This document shows positions 24,743 to 37,000 of a stretch of 64,000 nt of DNA, piece after piece. The stretch is from the NCBI GenBank assembly GCA_028671895.1, contig JAPMAC010000209.1:23954501-24018500 (forward strand), written 5' to 3'. The position numbers were made by a program, and so were the translations under genes. This DNA is from Oenanthe sinensis. Lineage: Eukaryota; Streptophyta; Magnoliopsida; Apiales; Apiaceae. The notes beneath the pieces were generated by a model. It saw only the letters and a program-made list of their open reading frames with translations. It searched no databases and was not told the DNA's origin. Within the stretch, counting starts at the first letter, position 1. Each line of letters begins with the position of its first letter.

Positions 24743-25981
24743 TCAAACAGCTAAATTGCACCCTGAACTTGTAGCATCATCTGAAATCTTCTTTTCAACC
24801 TTAGACCCTGCTGTAGCTTTCTCAATCACAAATTCTCTTAGAAATTTAACTTTATCAATCAGAGAGTCAATCTTCTGACACAAGTGAGCAACATCCACAC
24901 TTAAATTAGTGTTGTCATACCTCATTTCCTTAGCTAGTTCCACAAACATAGCTTCAAAACCCTCACTAGATTGTTCAATAAGAGGCACTGAAGGTGTAGA
25001 AAACTTAATTTGAGATAGAGTCCCATCTTTTTCTACCTTCAAGTGAGACTGTGCCAAACTCTTAGCATCTAAAAACTCTTTCACAATCATCTTATCAGCT
25101 TCTTTAAAATCCACTCCATACCAGTCAAAAATTCTTGTCAACAAACAGCCATAAGGCAACCCTGTACACTGGTTTCCTTCAAACACATCTAACATGTTCT
25201 TTAAAATTAAATAAGATAAATTGAACTTCTTTCCAGAAATTATCATAGAAACAACAACCAGATCCTGACAGCTAAAATTTGACCTACTTCTCAACCTTGG
25301 ACAAATATTAGCCAAACACACTTTTAAATTCATATGAGCCATAGGTGTAACAAGAGAAGTTGTTGGACAGTTAAACTCAAGGATACCATGCAGACCACAA
25401 ACAATATTCAATTGATCTAAGGGACCAAAACCATCTAGCACCACTAAACCCTTCTTAGTGTACACAGATAAATTAGATGGAGACTCAATACACAAAATAG
25501 AATTTAACACAGGCACATTTAGTGTTATTTTCTTTTCTCGCACAAGAGACACATAGTTTTCAAATTTATCAATGGTCAAGTTTGCATAGAACTCTTGAAA
25601 AAAATCAGGGTAACATTCCTTTGGCATATCAACTAAAAATGACTCGAATCCTAAAGCACTGAACAACTTAACCGAGCAACAGTTGTGAAAAGCTTTACTT
25701 GAAAAAGGACGAACGTAGAACACCTTGCGATTTGAGAGATCTAGGGTTTGAAAACAACTTTCGAGTTCATCAGAACTCAATTTCAAACAACATTTTACCC
25801 TCTTCGCTTCTGAACCTTCAAGATCACCAGATAACCCTATCCCTGAAATTTCTTCTTCACTATCAAGAAATACTGGCTCCACCATTGTATCATCGTCTTC
25901 ATCAATTAACTTTCTTTTGCGTTTGTTCTCCTTTGAACCTTGAGGAGCAGACAATGCCTTTATTTTTCGTGTTTGACGCAT
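24743..25981 (-). CDS. Env-like / putative plant transposon protein of element E
   Basis: An uninterrupted frame. I choose the Met at 25981 (MRQTRKIKAL) because the upstream in-frame part, open to 26200, is AT-rich and hydrophobic without similarity. The product is 412 residues: a basic, lysine-rich head with KENKRKRK (a likely nuclear signal), then an acidic stretch (DEDDD, DSEEE). A core of about 250 residues (KVFYVRPFSSKAFHN, FFQEFYANL, DLVVVSMIISGKKFN, LPYGCLLTRIF) resembles the putative plant transposon protein domain (PF20167) found in ORFs after Copia and Gypsy pol genes. The C-terminus is predicted to be helical. No membrane segment is seen in the chosen product, so the env label is positional only. 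It is intact while the neighbouring pol is broken. Confidence 0.65.
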   Translation of the reverse strand: MRQTRKIKALSAPQGSKENKRKRKLIDEDDDTMVEPVFLDSEEEISGIGLSGDLEGSEAKRVKCCLKLSSDELESCFQTLDLSNRKVFYVRPFSSKAFHNCCSVKLFSALGFESFLVDMPKECYPDFFQEFYANLTIDKFENYVSLVREKKITLNVPVLNSILCIESPSNLSVYTKKGLVVLDGFGPLDQLNIVCGLHGILEFNCPTTSLVTPMAHMNLKVCLANICPRLRSRSNFSCQDLVVVSMIISGKKFNLSYLILKNMLDVFEGNQCTGLPYGCLLTRIFDWYGVDFKEADKMIVKEFLDAKSLAQSHLKVEKDGTLSQIKFSTPSVPLIEQSSEGFEAMFVELAKEMRYDNTNLSVDVAHLCQKIDSLIDKVKFLREFVIEKATAGSKVEKKISDDATSSGCNLAV

Positions 25982-26508
25982 GATTCTAACTCCTTTAATA
26001 ACAGATATAGAGATGCATAAAGTGATTAAGTATCTGTTGAATAATAACCCTATGAGTCGATTGCGTATTTGGGGCCAAATATATAAGCAACTGAAGAGTC
26101 TTGAATGTAAAGCCTCAACAATATCAATTTTAAATATTTTAAATGGAGTATTATTAGGAGTAAAAATAGCTAAATCCCTTCCCCTAAATAAATTAAACAT
26201 TTAAAAAGATATCTAATCAAGCACTTAACATGTTATCAGATAATTATGGATTTTAAACTAATATATATCTAAAGATTAACCGAACAGTCAAAATTAAAAT
26301 TTAAAATTAAACACTTATGACAATTCTAGATATTCACATAATCAATTACTAAGTGGAGATGAGTACTACTCTACTAGACAGAACAATTATTGAGCACAAA
26401 TATTAATTCCTTAAATTAAATAAATTCAAATAAATCAACTAAACACATATAAGCAATATATTAACCAGTAAGCTAAGATTCCAAAAAAACATAAAAGCAT
26501 CTTATTGA
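25982..26508. other. Gap between pol and env-like ORF of element E
   Basis: AT-rich, non-coding, no recognised repeat. It could carry the splice acceptor or leader for the env-like ORF; nothing definite is seen. Confidence 0.35.
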
Positions 26509-29500
26509 CTAGATATTACACATGCCAAGTTCCCTTCGCATGATAGAAAATCTTTCTTCTACCAATATTTTTGTGAATATATCAACTAGATGGTATTCAA
26601 TAGGAACAAATAGAAGTTTTATCTTCCCTTTTGCCACATTATCTCTCAAGAAATGGTGCCTAACATCGATATTCTTTGTCCTTGAGTGATTGACAGGATT
26701 TTCTGAAATGTTGATAGCACTTGTGTTGTCACAATATATTGGAATCCTTTCACATTTGATTCTAAATTCCCTTAGTGTTTGTGTCATTGACATCATTTGA
26801 GAGCAATAGCTGCTAGCTACCAAGTACTCCCCCTTAGTTGTTGATAAAGCAACAGAGTTTTATTTCTTGCATTGTCAAGTCACCAAACTCTGGCCTAAGA
26901 ATGCACAAACACCACTTGTACTTTTTCGATCAATTTGACAACCTGCATAATCTGCATCACTATACCCAACAAGATCAAATGCATTTGTGATAGGATAAAA
27001 TAAAGCCAAATTGTTAGTACCACTCAAATATTTAAATATTCTCTTAACAGCATTATAGTGAGACTCTTTAGACTTACACTGAAATCGAGCACAAACACAA
27101 ACTGTATACATTATGTCAGGTCTAGAGGCAGTAATATACAGTAAGCTACTAATCTTACCTGTATACTTATGAATATCAACATCTACACCTTTTTCATCTG
27201 TTGTCAGCTTGCTAGCTTGACTCATGGGTGTTGATTTCGGCTTGACATTTTGAAATCTAAATCTCTTGAGTAGATTCTTGATGTATTTGGATTGATGCAC
27301 AAATATACCATCCTTGGTTTGTTTGACTTGTAGACCCAAAAAGTAATTGAGTTCTTCCATCATGCTCATGTCAAACTCACCGTGCATACACTTTGAAATC
27401 CACTCACACATGGCATCATTAGTTGATCCAAAAATAATATCATCAACATAAATTTGAACAACAAGAATATCCTTACCATCAAATATAAGGGATAAGGTTG
27501 GATCAATTTTATCTCGAATAAAGTCATTTTTGAGTAGAAACTTACTCAAACGTTCATACCAAGACATAGGAGCTTGCCTTAATCCATACAATGCCTTTTT
27601 CAGTTTGTAGACATGGTTTGGATACTTCTCATGTTCGAAGCCCGAAGGTTGCTTGACATAAACTTCCTTTTTGAGATAGACATTAAGAAATGCATTTTTC
27701 ACATTCATTTGATGAAGCTTAAATTTCTTGTAGCATGCAAATAAAAGTAGCATTCTTATTAACTCCAACCTTGAAATAGGTGTATAAGTTTGTTCGAAAG
27801 CAATTCCTTCTTGTTGATTGTAGACTTGTGCAACAAGCCTTGCTTAGTTCCTTATAACTGTACCAAATTCATCAACTTTGTTTTTGAAGACCCATTTAGT
27901 ACCGATGACTGAAACATCTTTTAGATTTTTCACAAGTTCCCACACATCACATCTTTTGAATTGATTCATCTCCTCTCACATAGCCATGATCCAATTCTCA
28001 TCTTCCAATGCATCATTAACCGTTTTGGGTTTCTCTTGAGCTAGAAATGCTGCAAAAGCACAGAAGTTTGTTTTTCCTCTTATAGTCTTTACACCCTCAG
28101 AAGCATCACCAATAATTTATGTTGGTGGATGATTCTTCATAGTTCTTGTAGCTTTGGGAGAGAATGTTGGGATATCTTTTCATGAACAGCTTTAGCAGAA
28201 GATGTTGCCCTTACTGTAGTGGTTTGTGTCCCTCCTAAAGTGAGTTTAGATAGTTGTTCAATAGCATCATCTACTGAGATTACAGTGTCAGCTGATTGAT
28301 TGGATGTTCCAGCTTGATTATTGTCTGTTTGTTGAGTAGTAGATGTTGTAGCAGCATGCTCTATTGTCTTGCCAGCTTGCTAACTACCTGATGTTGCAGT
28401 AGCTTTATTACTTCTATCATCATCAGCTGCATCATCTTCTTCATCCCTTGGCATATCATTGTTTGGTTCATAGAATATAACATCAATAGACTCATCAATA
28501 ATGCGTTTCTTTAAATTATAAACTCTATACGCTCTACTATTTAAAGAATAACTAAGAAAAATTGTCTCATAGGATTTAGCATCGAATTTACCATCCATGT
28601 CGATTTCTTAAGGAAAAAGCACTTTGAGCCAAAAACCATGAAGTAACTGATGTTAGGTCTTTTGTTCCTCAGCAGCTCATATGGATTTTTCTCAAGAATA
28701 GGCCTGATCACAACTCTGTTAAGAACATAGCAGGTTGTGTTCACCGCTTCTACCCAAAAATTCCTTGGCAGCTTGCTTTCCTGCAATAAAGTTCTAGCAG
28801 TTTCCTGTAAAGACATGTTCTTTCGTTCAACTACTCAATTTTGTTGTGCAGTTCTAGGTGTAGAGAATTCATGAGTAATTCCCCTTTCTTCACAGTAAGT
28901 GACAAAATCTTTCTTGAATTTACCACCTCAATCACTTCTTATACTTACAAGCCTGGTGTCCAGCTTGTTCTCATGTACCTTTATTAGCATCTCAAATTTA
29001 CGAAGGAATAAAACCCAAGTAAATCTTAAATAATCATAAACAATAACCCCAATACTTTTATAAGATTCAAGACCAAATAAATCTAGGTGCAATAACTCTA
29101 TGAGTTTTGTAGTAGATACAACATTTTTGGCCTTGTGAGAACTTTGAATCTATTTGCCTAATTGATATGCCTCACATACTTGTGTCTTAAAATACTTCAA
29201 CTTTGGATGACCTCTCACTAGATTCTTTCTTGATAGTTTATTAAGCAAGTCCATGTGAGCATGACCCAATATTATATGACAAATTGTTGGATCATTGTCA
29301 ACAGCAGCTAGACAACAAGCTGTTTCCGGCAATTCAAAGTCTAAAACATATACATTGCCCTCCCTTCTAGCAACTAGAGGAATTTGGTTAGTAGAAACAG
29401 TAATAATATATTTATATTTATCAAAAACACATGTATGACCATCATCATGCAACTGACTTACACTACAAAAATTATACTTCAAGCCCTTTACATAATGAAC

Positions 29501-29635
29501 ATTATCAATAAAGGTTGTGTCATTTCCTACTTTACATTTACCTAGAATAGAAAGAGTTTTACTATCACCAATTGTGACACCTTCACCCGGTGGAGCCAAC
29601 ACTCTCACCTGTTTCACCACAAAAGGATAACACAT
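26509..29635 (-). pseudogene. Copia (SIRE-type) pol relic of element E
   Basis: Pieces in order, read leftwards: GAG-pre-integrase 29635-29150 (GLKYNFCSVSQL, HIILGHAHMDLL); integrase core 29150-28541, degenerate, with FWVEAVNTTCYVLNRV at its end; linker 28598-27990; reverse transcriptase about 27990-26875 with QMNVKNAFLN, LKKALYGLRQAP and catalytic YVDDIIFGS; RNase H 26823-26509 with CDNTSAINISENPV and KNIDVRHHFLRD. Several frameshifts and stops separate the pieces (for example between 26875 and 26823, around 27845 and across 28380). The RT sequence is closest to the SIRE/Maximus lineage. The active-site residues of RT survive but the polyprotein cannot be made. Confidence 0.9.
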
Positions 29636-29650
29636 TGGATGAACATGTTG

Positions 29651-31884
29651 AAATTGAAAATTTTCCTAAGTCAATGTATATTTTCCAATCAACTGATAAT
29701 ATGCAACATTCATTGACTATCTCTCATCCATAAATGGATATCCTTACATCCATTGACGAGCTCCAATCAACTGATATTCAACAGTTGATGAATATTCTTC
29801 ATCCATTGATTGACACTTCTATTCCAAATGATGCCACATCTGTTAAAGTTGCACAAACTCTATTAGGTTTTAGTGTAGTGAGTGAGGTGTGTGAGAGACA
29901 AGGTTTTCATACCTTGGTAAAAAGAGAGAATGAGTGTGACAGGCCCTCAATTTCTTCTAAGGTGGCAAAAGGGGAGAGTGTGAGTAAAGAGAGTTCCACC
30001 TTAGTAGGTTATGCAAAAGGCGAGCATAGTGATGGAGAGGTAAGAATCTAGGATGAGATCCTGATGCAAGAAAATAGAGAAGAGAGTGTGAGAAAAAAGA
30101 ATAGAGAGAAACCAATTTCTTCATCTCATGAAGCTTCAACTTCTAAAACATAGAAATTTGCAGCAGAACTCACCCAGGAGTTGGGGTTGGAGTTAGAGGG
30201 AGATGGAGGTGATGGAGAACATGTAGTTCCTGCAGGAGTTACAGATGACTACAAAGAGATAGATGATGAGGTTGAATTTAACCTTGATGCTGATACATTT
30301 CAACATGAGAATCCACACCACCAAAAGCTAGCATTTGCCACTAATCAAGAGGTTGAGCAGATTTTGGGGTTGGTACAGACGGAAGATCAATTTAGCAGTG
30401 GCAAGGAGAATTTGGCAAGGCATCCTATTGATGTGTCTCATATGAATCCTGAGGATTTTGAATCTGATTCTGATAGTGATCTATTGGAGCCTGCATTGGC
30501 TAGTGATGAAACTAATTTGGCTGATATTGAAAGAGAAATAGTTTTACACTATCGAAGATCCATGGATGAGGTGAATGTAGAGGACCCTATTCAAAGAAGA
30601 ATTCTTAATTATTTCAGGGATAACCTCAAGCTACAGAAGATACAGGTGACAGGTTCTAGAATTGAATTGAAACAGATCAAGTGTGACATCGAGAGTGCCA
30701 GGACTCATTTTGATAAAACAATAGACTCTAGGCTCAATTTAACCATGATGTCAAGAATTAAGAAAATACTTGACACTTAGTTTACAGCCAAGGATAAGGT
30801 GATGGAGTTGGAAAAAAGGTGAATGCCATGGAAGTGAATATGCAGCAAATCCTGTCAAATCAAGTCACCCAAATTAAGTTGATGAGCAGACTCTTGGAAT
30901 CTCCTTTAATTTCTCAATCCTTGGAGCATGAGCTTGTTGTTGATAACAAAAAGGGGGAGAAGGATGAGGAGTTGAAGCGGAGATTAAAGATATGATCAAG
31001 AACACAGATAATGTTATTCAAAAGAAAGATCCAAATAAGGCATTAGCTCAACAGATTGTAAAGCAATTTGATTCCATTGCCAGCAAAAACAAGGAAATTG
31101 ATGCACAAAAGCCAATTGCCTTAATGCCAGAAATTCATGAAGCTGTGAAGAAAGAAGAAATAAGGGTGGATGAAAGTAATATCTCACAACCTGGTGATAG
31201 AAAAGGAAATGGTGTATTAATTGAAGATGACAAGAAGAAAAAAAAATCTGTCATAGGTGGAGGGGACAAACTATTGTCAAAAGCAATAGTTGTTGGAATT
31301 AAAGAAAGGAAGCATCAAGAACAAGTACAAGAAGAGCTAGCAATTCAGTTACAGAAAGAATTTGATGAGGAAGATAGACTGATTAGGGAAGAAAGAAGAA
31401 AGGAGGAGGCTGAGAGGAAAAAGCAGTGAAGATAGAAGCATAGAGCTCATATGACACCAAAGTCAAGAAAAACAAAGAGAAAATTGAATATTGATGAAGA
31501 AATGACTAAAGGTGCACAGCTGGTGAGAACATAGACTAAAGATCAACCATCTGGAAGTGGCATGGCCAATCAACTATCTAAAAGTGGCAATACCAAAGAA
31601 AATGAAGTGTTCAAAACTCAGCCAAACAACTTCATTCCTATCAAGACTGAGGGATTGATTATAGTTAAGGGCCAAAGGAAAAGAGATGTGGACATTCTTC
31701 ACACAGAATATGAAGATGATTCACAATCATCTTTTACCTTTCAACAAGTGAAGGAATAGGGCTATGCAACTTCGAGAAAAATCTACACTCTACTCAACAG
31801 AAGATAGTATCTAACCCAGGGACTTGAAAAGGACATTCTACAAATAATGAAGGACACGAGAGAAGAACCTCTTCAGGTGGAAAG
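29651..31884 (+). pseudogene. SIRE-like element D, 3' ORF, first part
   Basis: A charged, coiled-coil-rich coding sequence is spread over open stretches 29734-30051, 30181-30780, 30992-31429 and 31562-31759, separated by single stops and frameshifts. Acidic parts (EIDDEVEFNLDADT) alternate with a strongly charged helical part (QVQEELAIQLQKEFDEEDR, REERRKEEAERKKQ). No catalytic motif is visible. The frame near 29690-29815 repeatedly encodes QSTD and HP-I/SID words, because the DNA is built of the same short words that fill the D-family LTR. Coding is cut at 31884 by element A and resumes at 51178. By position (directly before purine tract and 3' LTR) it is the extra 3' ORF of a SIRE-like Copia element; the function is unknown. 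Confidence 0.6.
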
Positions 31885-32073
31885 TGAAGGGTTTCGAGGG
31901 ACAAACGTAGCGGAAAAATGCGAAAAATAAATACAAAACGTAATATAAATCAAAACCCTCCGCATGATCTATGCGAAAATAAAAGATTTAATTCGGAGAT
32001 TAAGAACAAATACCTTAAAAGCTTTAACAGTTCATCAATGGAAGATTAATGGAGGTCCAAAGCTTGTTTAATA
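31885..32073 (-). repeat. Element A 3' LTR, distal part
   Basis: It matches 49379-49570 of the 5' LTR (tttcgagg, gcggaaaaatgcg, aggtccaa). It is interrupted after 32073 by element B and continues at 41084/41089. The last five bases, taata (32069-32073), are the target duplication of B. Confidence 0.9.
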
Positions 32074-33622
32074 TGTTGGGTTCCGAGGCATAAAACGCAG
32101 CGGATAAACGTAAATATAACGAAAATTTTCGGAACCCAAACGCAGGATCATGTATAAGAATTGACGGATTATGGTGATAATCGAATCATACCTATTAAGA
32201 TTTTGAATGCCACGAACTCAACGGAGATCCTTGCTATCACGATTTGTGTCTTCCTCTCGAAAGCACCTCTATGGTATCCACACGAGCACCTTCAAGAACG
32301 TCTCACGATCTTGAACACGGAACGGAAGTACTAGCCTCCTTTGATAGGTTTCGAATTCTCTCTGCCTCTTCCTATGCTGCCTCTTCTGCTAGGGTTTATA
32401 CAAAAACGTGCAAGCCATTTAACCTATCATTATCTATTTATAATGATTGGTTAATGGGCCTTTTTAGCAAAAACCTAACCCATGTAGGCATAGGATTAAA
32501 TAATAAAACATGCTTCTATTATTTAATTAATAATTGAGTCACACTTAATTATTATTGGCAGAAATATAATTCTTCAAATTCAAATTTATTTCAATTAATT
32601 AAGTCTCACTTAATTAATATAATAAATTCAAATTAATCATCAATTAATTTAAATCTATAATTTAAATTAACTATTCCTCTAGGTGCTCTATGTGTGTGAC
32701 CCTATAGGCTATTATTTAATTAGCAATAATTTTATTCTCCAATAAAATTATAAATAATGAGCGGTATCTAGTAATACATCATTGCTACCTAATTAAACAA
32801 TAATTAAATCGTGATTCGATAAAACCTTTCGTGATTAATGTTTCCGTGTAATATAATCCCTTTAACCATATATATTATAGATTAAACTCGAGACATGTAT
32901 TTAGTCATCCTCTTCAACATTTAATCCGGGTTTACTTGATCCATGAGTAGACTATGAAAAACAAATCATTATTTGAGCACGGCCATGCATTTTATAGTCT
33001 CACTCAATCAAGAGGCCAATAATATCTCTCCTAATTATAGGAGGGTTAAATCCTTTATCTATCATTCATATTTCTCATACGACTCATGATATACCCGATG
33101 TCCACTTTTATCATCACCCGGTCAAAGGTAACTTTTAATGTAGTCAAAGTATATCAATCCTCGTATAGAAATATAATGATCTCAAGTCAGAGGATCATTA
33201 CACCATTATCACTGTGAGTCTTTCTTATGACTTAATTAAACATGAAGAATCTCACTGTGGGTCTGTTCAGTACCATGTACCCCTACATGTACCTATGTAT
33301 TGACTTTAGTATCCCCATACTTATAACCAATGAGATGTGGTTATCTGTCAAACAACATACTAGTCTATTTATGTATTATTATTGTCCTATCATAATAATA
33401 CTCGACTAGGGAACCTTTAAGAATATGATATATTATATAATCTCAAGTTCAAGTCAGTACTTAAACTATATAACGAGTATCATGATTCTAAGGACATTTA
33501 TTATGCTAACAAATATATCGCAGTAATTAAAGTCATAATAAATACGTTTATTGAATAATCAAATGACATAAATGTTTATTAAAAGGAAAAATTGTATTGC
33601 CTCTAGGGCACCTACACTAACA
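32074..33622 (-). repeat. Element B 3' LTR
   Basis: On the plus strand it starts TGTTGGGTTCCG and ends CACTAACA. It is 99.4 percent identical to the 5' copy. The ORF at 32244-32537 lies inside the LTR, recurs in the other LTR at 39704-39997, and has no protein family resemblance. Confidence 0.96.
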
Positions 33623-33636
33623 ATCTCCCACTTGCA
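33623..33636 (-). other. Element B polypurine tract
   Basis: On the minus strand it reads tgcaagtgggagat, directly before the 3' LTR. The same tract stands before the 3' LTR of element A (42454-42466, gtaagtgggagat). Confidence 0.8.
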
Positions 33637-34092
33637 CTAGAGCCAATCACCCATGTATCTAATACCCATGGAACTAGTGTGACCGTCGTGCTTCTGCTGC
33701 GACAAGCCTTTGGTTAGTGGGTCTGCAATGTTATCATTTGTGTGCACTTTACATATGTGTATGTCACCCCTCTCATTAATCTCTCGAATGAGGTGATATC
33801 TCCTGAGTATATGTTTGGTTCGGGAGTGAGCTCTAGGTTCTTTAGCTTGTGCAATGGCTCCATTATTATCGCAGTATAGATCAATGGGATCTGCGATTGA
33901 TGGAACCACTCCCAATTCAGTAATGAATTTTCGAATCCAAACTGCTTCCTTAGCCGCTTCACAAGCTGCAATGTACTCAGCCTCCATTGTAGAATCAGCT
34001 ACTGTTTCTTGTTTTGAACTCTTCCAACTTACAGCACCTCCGTTTAGACAAAACACAAAACCAGACTGTGATACAGTATCATCCCTGTCTGT
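33637..34092 (-). pseudogene. Element B RNase H segment after the TAA
   Basis: It is in the same frame as the gag-pol ORF and directly follows the TAA at 34095-34093. It holds the Copia RNase H end: GGAVSWKSSKQET, DSTMEAEYIAACEAAKEAVW, YCDNNGAIAQA, RTKHILRRYHLIRE and NIADPLTKGLSQ. These carry the usual acidic residues. No further break occurs before the natural stop at 33637, so only the TAA separates it from reverse transcriptase. Confidence 0.9.
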
Positions 34093-37000
34093 TTAGAAAC
34101 TTGCATCGGTGTAACCTTTTACTACTAGTTTCTCCTCTCCTCCATACACCAAGAATGAATCTTTAGTCCTTTTCAAGTACTTTAGAATATTCTTGACAGC
34201 CGTCCAGTGACCTTCACCTGGATTAGATTGGTATCTGCTCGTCATGCTTAAAGCATACGAAACATCTAGGCGAGTACATACCATCGCATACATGATGGAT
34301 CCAATTGCTGAGGCATATGGAACCTTACTCATGCGGTCCTTGTCATCCAATGATTTCGGACACTGATCTTTAGAGATCGTTATCCCTTGAGATACGGGGA
34401 CATATCCCCTTTTTGCATTTTGCATACCAAAACGGTGCAAAACCTTATCGATGTATGTACTCTGACTTAGACCGATCATCCTTCTAGATCTATCCCTATA
34501 GATCCTCATTCCTAGAATGTAGGATGCATCTCCTAAGTCTTTCATAGAGAAATTACTCCCTAACCAAATCTTAACAGCCTTGAGAGAAGGTATGTCATTC
34601 CCCATTAGTAGTATGTCATCAACATATAGTACTATGAATGCCACATGGCTCCCACTAACCTTCTTGTAAACACAAGGTTCATCCTCGTTTTGAACAAATC
34701 CATACTCTTTGATAGTTTCATCAAAACGGATGTTCCATCTCCTAGAGGCTTGCTTTAATCCATAAATGGATCGACGTAATTTACATATCTTGCTAACATT
34801 CCCTGGACTGACAAAACCTTCAGGTTGTGTCATGTACACATCCACATCTTCTTCAAGGCTTCCATTAAGGAAGGCTGTTTTGACATCCATTTGCCAGATT
34901 TCATAATCATGGAATGCTGCAATAACAAGCAAAATCCTTATGGATTTGACCATAGCCACTGGTGAGAAGGTTTCATCATAGTCAATACCATGAATTTGCT
35001 TGAAACCTTTTGCAACTAGCCTTGCTTTATAGGTCTGAACATTTCCATCCATGTCAGTTTTCTTCTTGAAAACCCATTTACACCCTATGGGTTTTACCCC
35101 TTCAGGTGGATCAACCAAAGTCCATACTTGGTTTTCATATATGGATTCCATCTCGGATTTCATGGCTTCTAGCCATCTCTTAGATTCTGGACTGCTCATA
35201 GCATCTTGGTATGTGAGAGGCTCATCTTCATCTATGAGCATCAAATCACCACATTGAGTCAAAAGAAATCCATATCTCTCTGGCTCATGGCGAATTCTAC
35301 CAGTTCTACGAACAACCTGTGTTTGTTGAGCGTTATTATTATCCTGCTCTTGTTCCACTTCAGGTTCAATGCTATTTTGTGGTTCTCGATCTTCATCGAG
35401 GTCTATAGTTCTCCCACTGTTTCTTTTGGAAACAAAATCCCTTTCCATGAAGACAGCATCTCGAGCAATAAACACTTTTTGCTCAGAAGGACTATAGAAA
35501 TAATACGCCTTTGTTTCTTTAGGGTATCCCACAAAATTGCACTCTTCAGATTTAGGTCCAAGCTTGTCAGATACTTGACGCTTCACAAACGCCTTGCATC
35601 CCCAAACTTTCATAAAGCTCATGCATGACCGTTTCTTCTCCCATATCTCATATGGAGTCTTTTGAACCTTCTTAGTAGGAACACGGTTAAGTGTGAAAGC
35701 CGCTGTTTCTAGAGCATAACCCCAGAAACTAATTGGAAGATCTGCATGACTCATCATCGATCGCACCATGTCCAACAAGGTGCGATTTCTCCTCTCTGAA
35801 ACTCCATTCCATTGAGGTGTACCTGGCGGAGTGAGTTGTGATACAATACCACACTCCTTTAAATAATCTTTAAATTCAGTGCTCAAGTATTCTCCTCCAC
35901 GATCAGATCGTAAGATTTTAATACTTGCACCTCCGCCAATTTGCTTCTCTACTTCAGCCTTGTATTCTTTGAACTTTTCAAAAGAATCGGATTTATTCTT
36001 CATAAGATATACATATCCATATCTACTGAAATCATCAGTAAATGTTATGAAGTAGTAGTAGCCTCCTCTAGCCATCACACGCATTGGGCCACATACATCA
36101 CTATGTATTAGCTCCAAACGTTCAGTGGCCCTTTGACCCTTACCAGTGAAAGGGGCTTTAGTCATTTTACCAAGCAAACAAGATTCGCATTCTTGGTATG
36201 ATTCAAAATCAAACTTATCCAAATATCCATCCTTATGTAATTTGGATATGCGTTTCTCATTTATATGGCCTAGACGACAATGCCAGAGGTATGTTTGATT
36301 TGAGTCATTAACTTTAAGTCGTTTGTTTTCTATATTACAGACAGGATTATCTAAGTCAAGAACATATAAACCATTAAACAAACGCGCAACACCATAGGTT
36401 AAATCATTCAAAGCAAAAGAGCAACTGTTGTCCTTTATTGTAAACGAAAAACCTTTCTTGTCCAAACAAGAAACAGAAATAATGTTTCTGCGAATTGCAG
36501 GCACGTAATAACAATTCTCTAGTTCTAAAACTAGCCCAGAGGGCAAAGATAAATAATAGGTTCCTACAGCTAAAGCAGCAACTCTTGCTCCGTTGCCAAC
36601 TCGTAGGTCCATTTCTCCTTTAGCCAATGTCCTACTTCTCTGCATTTCCTGCACATTTATACAAATGTGAGAAGCACATCCGGTATCCAATACCCAAGAT
36701 GTAGAAATAGACAGATTGACTTCTATAACATATATACCTGAATTAGAAGCTTGCTCAGCCCTCTTCTTCTTCAGATCCTCCAAGTAAACTGAACAGTTTC
36801 TCTTCCAGTGACCAGTTTTCTTACAGTAGTGACATTCACCCTTAGCGACCCCACCTTTAGGCTTTAAAGCCTGTTTAGGACCTGACTTTGGCTTGGGTGT
36901 AGAATCAGAACCTGTCTTCTTCTTACCCTTCCACTTGCCTTTCCCTTTGGCCTTACCTTTATTGCCCACCATCAGTATGGGAGCAGGTTCAGCCGTCTTC

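Noticed and set aside
32244..32537. 97-residue ORF, with an almost identical second copy at 39704-39997
   Set aside because: Both are in the two LTRs of element B. Their identity follows from LTR identity, and no start context or protein family supports a gene.
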